A stretch of DNA of 64,000 bases from Methylocystis sp. SC2 (GTDB taxonomy: Bacteria; Pseudomonadota; Alphaproteobacteria; Rhizobiales; Beijerinckiaceae), in assembly GCF_000304315.1 (NCBI RefSeq), contig NC_018485.1:466501-530500 (forward strand), written 5' to 3'. The notes under the pieces are model-generated. The model saw only the letters and a program-made list of their open reading frames with translations. It was not told the origin of the DNA and did not search any database. Shown one piece after another: positions 17,286 through 25,449 of the stretch; the first letter of the stretch is position 1; each line of letters starts with the position of its first letter. The translations under genes were made by a program, and so were the position numbers.

Positions 17286-18197
17286 CTAAGAACCTCGGCT
17301 GGCGAGGCGCTGGGGGGCCGCGCGCTCGATGATCGCGAGCAACGCGTTCGCGGCGCGGCTACGATAGCGCTGCTTGTGCCTGAGCGCATAGAATGCGCGT
17401 TCGGGCAGCGCAAATCCGACGCTGCGCAGCAATCCGGCTTCGATGCTGGGCGCCGCGACCGTCGCAGAAATTGCGGCCGCCCCCAAGCCGGCCTCGACCG
17501 CAGCGCGCACCGCCTCGTTCGACGGTAGCTCCATCGCGATGCGCAGACGCTCCGGCGAAATCCCCAGGCTTGCGACCGCGCGTTCGAAGGCCGACCTGGT
17601 GCCAGAGCCAAGCTCGCGAAAGACCCAGTCGCCGTCGACCAGATCGCGCGAGTCCAGATCGCGCCGGTCCGCCCAGCGATGCTGCGGACTGACGACGAGC
17701 AGCAACTGGTCGCGCGCCACAGTCGCGCTGTCCAGGCAATCGTCGTCAATTTCGTCCTCGACGAAGCCGATCTCGGCCACGCCGCTCTCCACGGCCTTTG
17801 CCACGTGGGCGGAGTTGTTGATGGCGAGATGAATATCGACTCGCGGAAACGCATTGCGAAACGCCACGAGATGGCGCGGCAGCCAATAGCTCGCGATCGT
17901 CTGGCTCGCGTGGATGGTCAGGGTTCCCCGCTCGAGCTTCCCAAACTCGCTCAGCATTCTTTCTGCGTGCTCGACCTGGGCCAGGATGGCGCGCGCTTCG
18001 GCCAGGAAGGCCCCGCCGGTCTCGGTGAGCGCGATACGGCGACCCACCCGGTCGAAGAGCCGGACGTTATGGCGCGCCTCCAGCGCCGCGACGGCATGGC
18101 TGGCCGCCGATTGCGCGAGATTGAGCGCGGACGCAGCCCGCGTCATGTGCTCATGCTCGGCGACCGCAACGAAAATTCGAAGTTGGTCCAGCGTCAT
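17286..18197 (-). CDS. LysR-family regulator of the divergent transporter
   Basis: This 303-residue LysR regulator has an N-terminal helix-turn-helix (MTLDQLRIFVAVAEHEHMTRAA, then LNLAQSAASHAVAALE) and a periplasmic-binding-protein-like effector domain. The start at 18197 is chosen because the family begins at this Met; the codons upstream lack similarity. It is divergent from the TDT transporter gene, and a perfect palindrome touches its start codon. Such pairs usually mean that the LysR protein activates the transporter in response to its substrate. The effector domain (GTLTIHASQTIASYWLP) resembles CysL/CbbR-type regulators, but the ligand cannot be told. Confidence 0.88.
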   Translation of the reverse strand: MTLDQLRIFVAVAEHEHMTRAASALNLAQSAASHAVAALEARHNVRLFDRVGRRIALTETGGAFLAEARAILAQVEHAERMLSEFGKLERGTLTIHASQTIASYWLPRHLVAFRNAFPRVDIHLAINNSAHVAKAVESGVAEIGFVEDEIDDDCLDSATVARDQLLLVVSPQHRWADRRDLDSRDLVDGDWVFRELGSGTRSAFERAVASLGISPERLRIAMELPSNEAVRAAVEAGLGAAAISATVAAPSIEAGLLRSVGFALPERAFYALRHKQRYRSRAANALLAIIERAAPQRLASRGS

Positions 18198-18211
18198 TAA
18201 TCTGCAGATTA
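18198..18211. promoter_or_regulatory. Palindrome at LysR start, possible autoregulatory site
   Basis: TAATCTGCAGATTA is a perfect 14-bp palindrome lying immediately before the LysR start codon in the divergent intergenic region. The remaining region to 18293 is AT-richer and carries two near-copies of ATCAATT. LysR proteins commonly bind such dyads to repress themselves and activate the divergent gene. Confidence 0.5.
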
Positions 18212-18293
18212 GATCAATTTCATAGTCAGTATCAATTGGACTGATCGATCGACGCGGCGCTATGTCCATTGCAGCGCAATCAGAGGCTCGACA

Positions 18294-19472
18294 ATGACCA
18301 TTCTGCCCGGCGACGCCGATTCAAAAGCCCCCGCTTCGCCCAAACAGTTGCTCGACATCGTCCGTAACTTCACGCCGAACTGGTTCACGGTCACCATGGG
18401 CACCGGCGGTCTCGCATTGTGTTTAAACCAATTCCCGATCCATATTCCTTGCGCGGGCGACGCCGCGGCAATGCTTTGGCTCGTCAACATCATCTTATTC
18501 GCCGTGTTCACGCTCGTTTATGCGGCCCGATGGGCGATATTCCCGCACGAAGCGCGGCGCATCTTCGGCCACCCCGTGATGTCGATGTTCTTCGGCGCGG
18601 CGCCGATGGGATTGGCTACGATCATCAACGGATTCCTGGCGTTCGGCCCTTCTCTGATCGGCGACGCTGCGGCGGTAGCGACCGCCCACGCGCTCTGGTG
18701 GATCGACGCCGCGATGTCGTTGGCCTGCGGTCTCGCAATTCCCTACTTCATGTTCACGCGCCAGGATCACCGCATCGAACGGATGACCGCCGTCTGGCTG
18801 CTGCCCATTGTCCCTGCCGAGGTCGCCGCCGCTAGCGCCGGGTCGCTGGCGCCGCATCTGGCGACGCCTGAAGCGTTCAACGTGCTGACGCTCGGCTACG
18901 CGCTCTGGGCCTATTCGACGCCGCTGGCGATGAGCGTGCTCGTGCTGCTGTTCCTGCGGCTTGCGCTTCACAAGCTGCCGGAAAATGACATGGGCGCCTC
19001 CGCCTGGCTGGCGCTCGGCCCCATCGGAACTGGCGCGCTTGGCCTTGTTCTGCTTGGCGAGGACGCGCCTGCAATTCTCGCCGCCAATGGCCTTGCGGAC
19101 GTTGGCCGGACGGCGCAGGGCGTCGGCGTCGTCGGCGGCGTGATCTTCTGGGGCTACGGCGCCTGGTGGCTTGGACTCGCCGTGCTGAAGACCATCCGCT
19201 ACATCCGCCAGGGCCTGCCCTTTAATCTTGGATGGTGGGGCTTCACCTTCCCGCTTGCGGTCTATGCGATGGGCACGCTCGCGCTCGGGCGTACGACGCA
19301 TCTCGCCCTGTTCGACGTGGCCGGCGGCGTTCTGGTCGGCTGCTTGGCGGCGTTCTGGGCTATCGTGGCGAGCCGCACCGCACATGGCGCCTGGCGCGGC
19401 TACCTTTTCGTTTCGCCTTGCCTCAAAGGCGCATATCCGTCTCCGGTCAAATTCGAATCCGACGTCGTGTGA
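18294..19472 (+). CDS. TDT/SLAC1-family anion transporter
   Basis: This 392-residue inner-membrane protein has about ten hydrophobic helices and begins its conserved part with LLDIVRNFTPNWFTVTMGTGGLALCLNQF. That is a standard opening of the tellurite-resistance/dicarboxylate (TDT) family, which includes TehA, Mae1, the sulphite exporter Ssu1 and SLAC1 channels. Other blocks are HPVMSMFFGAAPMGLATI and NLGWWGFTFPLAVYAM. The substrate could be C4-dicarboxylate, sulphite or another anion. A divergent LysR gene probably controls it. The C-terminal 25 residues are not hydrophobic. Confidence 0.85.
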   Translation: MTILPGDADSKAPASPKQLLDIVRNFTPNWFTVTMGTGGLALCLNQFPIHIPCAGDAAAMLWLVNIILFAVFTLVYAARWAIFPHEARRIFGHPVMSMFFGAAPMGLATIINGFLAFGPSLIGDAAAVATAHALWWIDAAMSLACGLAIPYFMFTRQDHRIERMTAVWLLPIVPAEVAAASAGSLAPHLATPEAFNVLTLGYALWAYSTPLAMSVLVLLFLRLALHKLPENDMGASAWLALGPIGTGALGLVLLGEDAPAILAANGLADVGRTAQGVGVVGGVIFWGYGAWWLGLAVLKTIRYIRQGLPFNLGWWGFTFPLAVYAMGTLALGRTTHLALFDVAGGVLVGCLAAFWAIVASRTAHGAWRGYLFVSPCLKGAYPSPVKFESDVV

Positions 19473-19788
19473 TCGTCGGCGAGCGGCCGCCAAAGGGGCT
19501 GCAGGAGCGCGAGGAAGCCCGCCGGCGGCGGCGTGGATGTCGGGGCCGCCCGCTCGGGCGCTCCGGCTCAACATGGCGCCGCGTCGAGAGCGTGGCGGTC
19601 GTATGTCGCCATTTTGACCCATTTCTTTCAAACAATGCGCCGCGCGCAATGGGCCGCTGAGCGAAATCGCGTCTCAAGTCCCAAGCCGGATTGCCGCCAG
19701 CTCCGTATCCTGCGAACCGGCCTCTGACGAAGAAACCAATCAGGGCGGTCCAAGAAACAAAGCAGAGCTGTCCAAGAGAGGGTCACAA
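19473..19788. other. Intergenic region without recognised features
   Basis: I see no convincing gene, RNA or repeat here. The end of the stretch must carry the promoter and ribosome site (AGAGAGGG-like purines just upstream of 19789) for the exported protein that follows. Confidence 0.4.
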
Positions 19789-21783
19789 ATGTTTCCAGCG
19801 CGCCGTTTCGCTGCATCCTTGCCCTTCGCAGGCGCTTTTTTCGCAGTTCTGCTTCCCTTGTCGAGCGCCCAGGCTCAGGATTCGCCCTGCGAGGCGTCGG
19901 CCGAGGTCGCGGTTTTGCCCTCGCCCGCCGCGCCTTGGACGGGCGCGCCCCTGCGCATCCTCGTCGCCACGGAAAAGCCGCTCCAAGGCGAGCTTTCGCT
20001 GATTGCGCCTGACGGAAGGATCGCCGCCAAATCGCACATGCAGCGGGGCGGACCGCCCTATGTCTGGTTCGCCGAGGTCGCCTCGCCTGCCCCCGGCGCG
20101 TGGCGCGCCGCGTTCGACACGTCTTCGTTCGCTTGCGGCACGATAACGAAGGAGATCGACGTAAGCGCGCGCAAGCCGTCGTCTGCGCATTCGGCGGAGG
20201 GCGCCGTCTGGCGCCTGCACAACAGTTGGGACCGTTCAACCGAAAATCTGTATTCCGCCTGGATCGCCAAGCTCTTCGACGCGCCGCTCGAAGCCGAGCA
20301 GTCATGGAAGACCTGGCATGAGGTGCTGCGCAATCCGTCGCGCAACGTGCTGTTCAATCATCTGGGAACGAACGAAGACAGCCTCACCCTGGCGCTCAAG
20401 CCCGACTGCGCGGATTTCGTCTATTTTCTGCGCGCCTATTTCGCCTTCAAGATGGGGCTGCCCTTCGCCTATTCGAATTGCTCGCGCGGCGCCGGCGGCG
20501 CGCCGCCGCGATGCAATGAACGATTCGACGTTATGCATCCCCAAGTGACCCGACCTGCGCCGCCGCCGGAGCAGGCCATAGCGTCCGCCGCGGCTGCGCC
20601 GGCGCCGACGCCCGCAGCGGCGCCGACGAACATCTTGCAGCAACTGTTTTCACAGCCGCAGCAGGTCCAGCCCGGCGCGCCGGCCGCCCCCGCGGCGGCT
20701 CCCGCGAAACCGCCTGCGCCGAAGCGGCCGGCCGGCGTCGCCGGATATTTTCGGGCGGTGGGCGACGTCGTTCATTCCGGTTCGGTGCGCGCGCCGGCGA
20801 ACAGCGACAAATCCGATTTTTACACCATCCCCTTGACGCAGGAGACCCTGCGTCCCGGAACCGCCTACGCCGATCCCTACGGGCACGTCATGATGCTCGT
20901 GCAACGCGTTCCGCAGACGGCGGACGCCGCCGGCGTCTTTCTTGCCGTCGACGCCGAGCCGGATGGCACGGTCACCCGCAAACGATTCTGGCGCGGCAAT
21001 TTCCTATTCGCGAACGGACCTTCGCTCGGCAGCCCCGGCTTCAAGCGCTTCCGGCCGATCGTGCGGGAGAACGGCGGACTGCGGGCGCTCACCAATGCGG
21101 AGATCGCCAAGAATCCGGACTATGGCGACTTCTCGCTCGAGCAATCGCAATTCAGCGCCGAGGAGTTCTACGACCGCATGGATGAGGTGATGTCGCCCGA
21201 GCCGCTCGATCCGCAGCGCGCCATGATGGCGGCCATCACGGCGCTTGAAGAACAGGTGAAGACGCGCGCGGTTGCGGTCGAAAACGGTCGAAAGTTCCAG
21301 AACGGCGGGCGCGGCGAGGCGTCGATGCCCGACGGTCCGGCGATCTTCGCGACCTCGGGCGCTTGGGAAGATTTCTCGACGCCGGCGCGCGATCTCCGCC
21401 TGCTCATCGCCATCGACGTGGTGCGCGGATTTCCAGACCGCGTCGCTCGGCGCAGCGATCGCTACGCCATGCCGTTTGGCAGAGGTCCGGCGGGCGTTCA
21501 GGCCCAACTGCAAAGCGCGCTCGCGGGCGAACTCGCGGCCCGCACATTTACCTATACGCGCAGCGACGGCTCCGCCTGGACGCTTTCGCTGAAGGACGTC
21601 ATGGACCGCGCGGCGGACCTCGAGATGGGCTATAATCCCAACGACTGCGTCGAACTGCGGTGGGGCGCTTCGGACGGGAGCGCCGAGGCGGCGACATGTT
21701 CGCGGCGCGCGCCGGCCGCCCAGCGCGCGAAGATGACGGACTATCGCAGCTGGTTCCGGGAGCGCCACTGGCCGCACGCTTAG
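19789..21783 (+). CDS. Exported protein with possible papain-like (NlpC/P60-type) fold
   Basis: This 664-residue protein starts with a signal peptide (LPFAGAFFAVLLPLSSAQAQ) and an Ig-like N-terminal region. A candidate catalytic region has Cys207 in KPDCADFVYFLRAYFAFKMG, where a helix starts with Cys as in NlpC/P60 and transglutaminase-like enzymes. His366 lies in DPYGHVMMLVQ. Between them is a Pro/Ala-rich insert, roughly residues 260-315, that looks like a flexible linker. I know no named family; the Cys/His placement suggests a cell-wall or peptide hydrolase, which is inference. Neighbouring genes (DUF2076, L,D-transpeptidase) are also envelope-related. Confidence 0.6.
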   Translation: MFPARRFAASLPFAGAFFAVLLPLSSAQAQDSPCEASAEVAVLPSPAAPWTGAPLRILVATEKPLQGELSLIAPDGRIAAKSHMQRGGPPYVWFAEVASPAPGAWRAAFDTSSFACGTITKEIDVSARKPSSAHSAEGAVWRLHNSWDRSTENLYSAWIAKLFDAPLEAEQSWKTWHEVLRNPSRNVLFNHLGTNEDSLTLALKPDCADFVYFLRAYFAFKMGLPFAYSNCSRGAGGAPPRCNERFDVMHPQVTRPAPPPEQAIASAAAAPAPTPAAAPTNILQQLFSQPQQVQPGAPAAPAAAPAKPPAPKRPAGVAGYFRAVGDVVHSGSVRAPANSDKSDFYTIPLTQETLRPGTAYADPYGHVMMLVQRVPQTADAAGVFLAVDAEPDGTVTRKRFWRGNFLFANGPSLGSPGFKRFRPIVRENGGLRALTNAEIAKNPDYGDFSLEQSQFSAEEFYDRMDEVMSPEPLDPQRAMMAAITALEEQVKTRAVAVENGRKFQNGGRGEASMPDGPAIFATSGAWEDFSTPARDLRLLIAIDVVRGFPDRVARRSDRYAMPFGRGPAGVQAQLQSALAGELAARTFTYTRSDGSAWTLSLKDVMDRAADLEMGYNPNDCVELRWGASDGSAEAATCSRRAPAAQRAKMTDYRSWFRERHWPHA

Positions 21784-21928
21784 CGCGGAGATCGAGCTGA
21801 TCCGGCCATACAGCGATATTTCGAAAGTTTAATCGGCCGCGTTTGCGCTTGGGGCTTGGCGGCGTTTTGCAGCGGGGCCATATCTTGCTGCGCCGCGCCT
21901 TCGAGGGCGGCGACTATGGAGAAACCCT

Positions 21929-22663
21929 ATGTCACCGGAAGAACGCCAACTCATCGCTGGTCTGTTCGAGCGCACCAAGAGCGCCGCCTCGACGCCGCGC
22001 GACCAGGAGGCGGAGGCTTTCATCAGCGAACAGATCAAGGCTCAGCCTGCGGCGCCCTATCTCCTGGCGCAGACCGTGATCGTGCAGGATCAGGCGCTGC
22101 AAGGCGCCAATGCGCGCATCGAGGAGCTCGAGGCGCGCGTGCAGGAGCTTGAGTCGAAGCCCGCCGGCGGTTTCCTTGGCGGCCTGTTCGGCGGTGGTCC
22201 CCGTCCGGCGCCGCCGCGTCCTCCTCAGCAGGCTCGTCCGAGCGGCCCCTGGGGCGCGCAGCAGGGCGGCATGAATCCCGTGGCCGGCGGCTACGCGCCG
22301 CAGGGCTGGGGACAGCAGCAGCCCCCCGCGCCTGAAAGCGGCGGATTTCTGAAGGGCGCGCTCGGCACCGCCGCGGGCGTCGCGGGCGGCGTGCTGCTCG
22401 CCGACGGCATCCGCAACCTGTTCTCGCATGGCGCCGGCTATGGCGGGATGGGGAATCTCGGCATCGGCTCCGGCTTTACGCCGTCCGGCGGCGACACGGT
22501 GATCAACAACTATTACGGCGACCAGCCGGGCGCCGCCGACGCCGGCTACGACTCCGGCTATGACAACGCCGGCGGGGTGGAGGACGCCGATTATGGCGCC
22601 GACCCCGGCTTCGATGACGGCGGCGGCTTTGACAGCGGCGGCGACGGCGGCTTCGACGTCTAA
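21929..22663 (+). CDS. DUF2076 protein
   Basis: This 244-residue protein opens with MSPEERQLIAGLFERTKSAA and continues through QTVIVQDQALQGANARIEEL, a coiled-coil segment. These are the hallmarks of DUF2076. The middle is Pro/Gln/Gly-rich, followed by a glycine-zipper-like hydrophobic stretch (GALGTAAGVAGGVLLADGI) and INNYYGD. The tail is very acidic and Gly-rich (DDGGGFDSGGDGGFDV). Function is unknown; members are thought to be envelope or periplasmic proteins. A terminator hairpin follows. Confidence 0.85.
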   Translation: MSPEERQLIAGLFERTKSAASTPRDQEAEAFISEQIKAQPAAPYLLAQTVIVQDQALQGANARIEELEARVQELESKPAGGFLGGLFGGGPRPAPPRPPQQARPSGPWGAQQGGMNPVAGGYAPQGWGQQQPPAPESGGFLKGALGTAAGVAGGVLLADGIRNLFSHGAGYGGMGNLGIGSGFTPSGGDTVINNYYGDQPGAADAGYDSGYDNAGGVEDADYGADPGFDDGGGFDSGGDGGFDV

Positions 22664-22673
22664 CAAGATTAGG

Positions 22674-22697
22674 CTCCCGGCCCTACAAGGCCGGGAG
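22674..22697 (+). terminator. Terminator after the DUF2076 gene
   Basis: A perfect 9-bp stem (CTCCCGGCC/GGCCGGGAG) with a 6-base loop lies 11 bases after the stop codon. The trailing bases are TTCGCG, so the T-run is weak. Confidence 0.65.
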
Positions 22698-22802
22698 TTC
22701 GCGCATTTGGCGCCCTGTGCGCCAGCGCACCGCGACTCCCCGGGCGGCGTTCTAGGGTCCGATCATCCGCTGATCGAGCGGACGGACCACGGGGAACTCG
22801 CC

Positions 22803-23150
22803 ATGAACCGTTCGATGAACAACACGACGAACCGCACGACTAAGACCAGCTTCGCTTCGCGACCGATTCGCATCGCGCTGGCCATGAAGATCGCCTTCGC
22901 GATCCTCGCCGCCAATGTCAGCTTCGCCGCCGCCAAGGCGCTCCTCGTCAAGCCGGACTCGCAGCCCGCGCGCGTCGCCGCCGACGCCTCGCCCGTAAAG
23001 CCCTTCATCCTTCCCATCGACTGGCAGGAGTCGACCGCCGTGGCGCAGTCGGATCCGACGCAGAACTGCCATGGCGTCACCGTCGAGACCGACGAGGGCT
23101 ATGGCGTGCGCGGACAAACGATCCGTTTCGTTTGCCGCAAGGCCTTGTAA
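22803..23150 (+). CDS. Small exported hypothetical protein
   Basis: This 115-residue protein has a basic, Asn/Thr-rich N-terminus and a hydrophobic segment (AMKIAFAILAANVSFAAAKA) that works as a signal or anchor. The short exported domain contains two cysteines, in TQNCHGVTVETDEGYGV and RFVCRKAL, which may pair. The ATG at 22803 has GGGGA upstream and follows a terminator, so it begins a new transcript. The L,D-transpeptidase gene starts 21 bases downstream. No family is recognised. Confidence 0.6.
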   Translation: MNRSMNNTTNRTTKTSFASRPIRIALAMKIAFAILAANVSFAAAKALLVKPDSQPARVAADASPVKPFILPIDWQESTAVAQSDPTQNCHGVTVETDEGYGVRGQTIRFVCRKAL

Positions 23151-23171
23151 CAGGCGCACAGGAGTTCGAGC

Positions 23172-24683
23172 ATGTTCCGAGTTTCGCTCCTCCCGCAGAC
23201 TGCTCCTTTCGTCATCGCAGGCGCCCTGCTCGCCGCCCCGGCCATCGCGCAAATGTCGAGCGCGCCAAGTGACGCGCCCGATTCGCCAGCCGCCGCCGAG
23301 CGCAGGGCGACGCCGGCGCGCGCGCGCGAGAATTCCGACCGGCCGCTGGCCGACGCGCCGCGGGAAGCCGACGAGCGGCGGAGGATCGATGACCGACAAG
23401 CGACCGATGCGCGCGAAAGCCTCGCGCGGGCGCTGCGCGACTGGTCGAATGAGGAGCCCCGCGTCAACGAAGGCGTTCAGCGTTCGGAGATCGCCGCTTA
23501 TTACAAGAAGCGCGATTATGCGCCGATCTGGCGCGACGCCGACGGCTTCTCAGAGTCGGCGAAAAGCGCGCTGGACGCTCTGCGCGACGCCGACCGCGAC
23601 GGCCTGCGCGTCAACGCGCCTGCGCAAGACTCGTCCTGGAGCGCCGCGGGCGAACTGGCGCTGTCGGAGGCCGTCGCCGATTACGCCGCGCAAGCGAGCG
23701 GCGCCCGGGTCAATCCCGCAACGATTTCGCCCGACATTGAGGAGCGGCCATCGGTGGTGAAGCCGGCGCAAGCGCTTGACGCGATCGCCGAGGCTGGAGA
23801 CGGGGCCGGCGCGCGGCTTGCCGCGTTCAATCCGCCGCACCCGGCCTACGCCGCCTTGCGCGAGAAACTCGCTGAACTGCGCGCCGCGCGTGGCCATCCG
23901 CGCCGCGAGGCCGCTGCGTCTCACGAGTCGGACGCCAAGCCCATCACCAATTTTGCGTCGCTGCCCGAAGCCAAGGCGAAGCGCGTCGAAGCGGAGATCA
24001 TCGCCAATATGGAGCGGTGGCGTTGGGAGCCGCGTGAAATGGGCGCGACGCGCCTTGAAGTCAACATTCCGCAGTTTGAGACGACATTCACGCGCGACAA
24101 CCAAATCCTATTTCGCGGGCGCGTCGTCGTCGGGAAGAAGACGTCGCCGACGCCGGTGTTTTCCGACGTGATGCCCTACGTCATCGTCAATCCCACCTGG
24201 ACCGTTCCGGAGTCGATCATCGAGAAGGAGCTGGAGCCCAAAACCGGCGGCAAGCTCTCCAAGCTCCGCGCGCGCGGATACAAAGTGACGTACCGAAACG
24301 GCCGTCCGATCGTTCAGCAGGAGCCCGGCGAGAAGAACGCGCTTGGCCGGCTCAAATTCGTATTTCCGAACGATCTCTTGATTTACATGCACGACACGCC
24401 GCAGAAGAAACTCTTCGCCCGCGCCAAGCGCGCATACAGTCACGGATGCGTGCGTGTCCAAGATCCGTTCAAGCTCGCGGAAGAAGTCATCGGGCGTCCT
24501 GGCTTTGATGAAAAGCGCCTGAAGGCTCTGATCGGCAAGAAGGAGCGGCGCATCAATCTGGCGAAACCCATTCCGGTGCACGTCGAATATTTCACGGCCG
24601 TGGTCAACGACGACGGCGCGCTGAAGCTTTACGACGACATCTACGGCTATTCAGCGAAAGTGCGCGCGGCGCTCGCTCTGTAG
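23172..24683 (+). CDS. L,D-transpeptidase (YcbB/LdtD-like)
   Basis: This 503-residue periplasmic enzyme forms 3-3 peptidoglycan cross-links. A signal peptide (FVIAGALLAAPAIAQ) is followed by a disordered Ala/Arg/Asp-rich stretch and a scaffold domain with IAAYYKKRDYAPIWRDADGF. The YkuD catalytic domain has the signature YSHGCVRVQDP, with His424 and nucleophile Cys426. Other family blocks are PYVIVNPTWTVPESIIEKEL and FVFPNDLLIYMHDTP. Length and order match YcbB-type enzymes. It is in an operon-like position with the small exported protein before it. Confidence 0.92.
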   Translation: MFRVSLLPQTAPFVIAGALLAAPAIAQMSSAPSDAPDSPAAAERRATPARARENSDRPLADAPREADERRRIDDRQATDARESLARALRDWSNEEPRVNEGVQRSEIAAYYKKRDYAPIWRDADGFSESAKSALDALRDADRDGLRVNAPAQDSSWSAAGELALSEAVADYAAQASGARVNPATISPDIEERPSVVKPAQALDAIAEAGDGAGARLAAFNPPHPAYAALREKLAELRAARGHPRREAAASHESDAKPITNFASLPEAKAKRVEAEIIANMERWRWEPREMGATRLEVNIPQFETTFTRDNQILFRGRVVVGKKTSPTPVFSDVMPYVIVNPTWTVPESIIEKELEPKTGGKLSKLRARGYKVTYRNGRPIVQQEPGEKNALGRLKFVFPNDLLIYMHDTPQKKLFARAKRAYSHGCVRVQDPFKLAEEVIGRPGFDEKRLKALIGKKERRINLAKPIPVHVEYFTAVVNDDGALKLYDDIYGYSAKVRAALAL

Positions 24684-25400
24684 TCACGCCGATGAGGCGA
24701 GCTGCGCCACCTGCCGGCGCAACTGCTCCTGCGCGCGCGCGAGATTTTGTTGCGCCCGCGCGGACCACAACTTGCGCGATTCGTTGCGACGATAGAGCGC
24801 GTCTCCGTGCGCGGCGAATGTGTCGATCATCTGCAGCCGCCCAAGGCAAAAGAGCGGCTCGGGCACCCAGGCGTATTCGAAGCGAAGCCGCCCCAGATTT
24901 TGCTCGAATTCGGACCAGGACGCGCCGAGCGAGGAAAGATCGAGGTCGAGGAACAGGTCCAGATCGCGTGAAAAGCCGGGATAATGCTCAGTCGGAGCGC
25001 GCGCGTTGAGGTGATTGGCTGTCGCCATGATCAGATCATGGATGGCCTGCGCATCTGTTGCGTCGAATTTCGAGTGACGCTCGAAGAGCGTCGCGCTGGC
25101 GCGAACATTTTCGGCGTCGGGACGAAGCAGACCGTCGGCGTCGCGCGTCACATAGACAGCGTCATGCCAGAAGATCGCGGCGGCGATCAGATCGGGCCGG
25201 ACGGAGAGCGCCTTCAAGGCGTCGAGCTTCGTCAGCAAATCGACGATATGATCCCAATCGTGATACCTGCGTTGCGGTTCGCGATAGGCGGCGTCGATGA
25301 CCGAAAACGCATCCGCGTCATGACGCCCTGCGATCAGGGCCCAATAATTCTGCACCGGATTTGCGATCATGCGCGAGTAGCGATCATAAGAGAATCCCAT
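24684..25400 (-). CDS. HD-domain phosphohydrolase-like protein
   Basis: This 238-residue cytoplasmic protein carries HD-type metal motifs: RRYHDWDHIVDLL near residue 45, AAIFWHDAVYV, and later helices with DLIMATANH and DLDLFLDLDLSSLG. This resembles the COG4339 predicted metal-dependent HD phosphohydrolases, which are linked to nucleotide metabolism without a firm substrate. The start at 25400 (MGFSYDRYS) is uncertain, since neither it nor the ATG at 25370 has a clear ribosome site. The gene ends one base from the convergent L,D-transpeptidase stop. Confidence 0.75.
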   Translation of the reverse strand: MGFSYDRYSRMIANPVQNYWALIAGRHDADAFSVIDAAYREPQRRYHDWDHIVDLLTKLDALKALSVRPDLIAAAIFWHDAVYVTRDADGLLRPDAENVRASATLFERHSKFDATDAQAIHDLIMATANHLNARAPTEHYPGFSRDLDLFLDLDLSSLGASWSEFEQNLGRLRFEYAWVPEPLFCLGRLQMIDTFAAHGDALYRRNESRKLWSARAQQNLARAQEQLRRQVAQLASSA

Positions 25401-25449
25401 ACGGCGTGCGGCTACACGGCAGGACGGCGGTCGCGCTCGGACGAAAACG

